A stretch of 13,994 nucleotides of DNA from Methanolobus sp. UBA474 (GTDB lineage Archaea > Halobacteriota > Methanosarcinia > Methanosarcinales > Methanosarcinaceae): contig DANZ01000154.1 in assembly GCA_002501695.1 (NCBI GenBank), positions 1-13,994 on the forward strand, in the 5' to 3' direction. Shown one piece after another: positions 13,913 to 13,994 of the stretch. A model generated the notes under the pieces. That model made no database searches. It worked only from the letters and a program-made list of their open reading frames with translations, and was not told the origin of the DNA. The translations under genes were made by a program, and so were the position numbers. Numbering within the stretch: the stretch's first letter is position 1; the number at the start of each line of letters is the position of its first letter.

Positions 13913-13925
13913 ATGCTCAGAGCAT
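13913..13925. repeat. 13-bp perfect palindrome ATGCTCAGAGCAT
   Basis: Two 6-base arms (ATGCTC and GAGCAT) surround a single central A, between the tRNA 3' end and the response regulator promoter. The form suits a dimeric regulator binding site, but one copy without a known regulator is weak evidence. Confidence 0.3.
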
Positions 13926-13940
13926 ACAACATGAAGTAAT

Positions 13941-13963
13941 AAAAAAGAATGTAAAAAAGTAAA
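13941..13963 (-). terminator. T-tract terminator after the tRNA
   Basis: Directly beyond the tRNA discriminator base, the minus strand has two runs of six T (13958-13953 and 13946-13941). T-rich tracts of this kind end archaeal tRNA transcripts. Confidence 0.6.
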
Positions 13964-13994
13964 TGGGGCTGGTGAGATTTGAACTCACGATCGA
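13964..13994 (-). tRNA. 3' part of a tRNA gene, isotype not determinable
   Basis: On the minus strand the window edge holds a T-arm with stem GTGAG (13988-13984), loop TTCAAAT and stem CTCAC (13976-13972), followed by the 3' acceptor strand CAGCCCC (13971-13965) and discriminator A (13964). The CCA end is not encoded. The 5' half, including the anticodon, lies beyond the right edge, so the amino acid cannot be named; the acceptor predicts a 5' end of GGGGCTG. Confidence 0.85.

Noticed and set aside
1..13994. CRISPR array, insertion sequence, prophage or defence genes
   Set aside because: No spaced direct repeats, transposase or phage-type genes were seen on either strand; the gene content is housekeeping.

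Overview
The window is archaeal and most likely comes from a methanogen of the order Methanosarcinales. It encodes RNA polymerase subunit Rpo12/RpoP, ribosomal proteins L15e and L37Ae, the exosome (Rrp4, Rrp41, Rrp42), RNase P proteins, a proteasome alpha subunit, prefoldin beta and SBDS. Promoters look like archaeal box A elements, and many genes start with GGAGG/AGGTGA-type ribosome binding sites. The family-level placement rests on remembered protein similarity and was not searched.

Every recognisable gene lies on the minus strand, so transcription runs from high to low coordinates. From the right edge: the 3' end of a tRNA; a REC-PAS response regulator with its own upstream region; a structured leader; then the archaeal exosome-proteasome superoperon in the order L15e, PF01877 RNA-binding protein, Rnp3, Rnp2, PsmA, SBDS, Rrp4, Rrp41, Rrp42, L37Ae, RpoP, Brix protein, Pcc1, prefoldin beta. 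Spacing is tight, and several stops and starts overlap. A DHH/DHHA1 phosphoesterase, a phenylacetate-CoA ligase-type enzyme and a tandem-ACT protein follow and end at a strong hairpin plus T-tract. A 355-base AT-rich gap then carries the promoter of a secreted subtilisin-like protease that runs off the left edge.

The superoperon joins making and removing RNA and protein: ribosome assembly (L15e, L37Ae, SBDS, Brix), tRNA processing and modification (RNase P, KEOPS Pcc1), transcription (RpoP), 3'-to-5' RNA decay (exosome), protein folding (prefoldin) and protein degradation (proteasome).

The points most worth a second look are: (1) the L15e leader, where a 13-bp helix can cover the Shine-Dalgarno sequence and a second copy of the pairing motif offers an alternative fold; (2) a Pcc1 gene whose only full-length start is CTG, overlapping the upstream stop as CTGA; and (3) a roughly 110-residue, very acidic tail on Rrp41, with milder charged or acidic tails on Rrp4 and PsmA.
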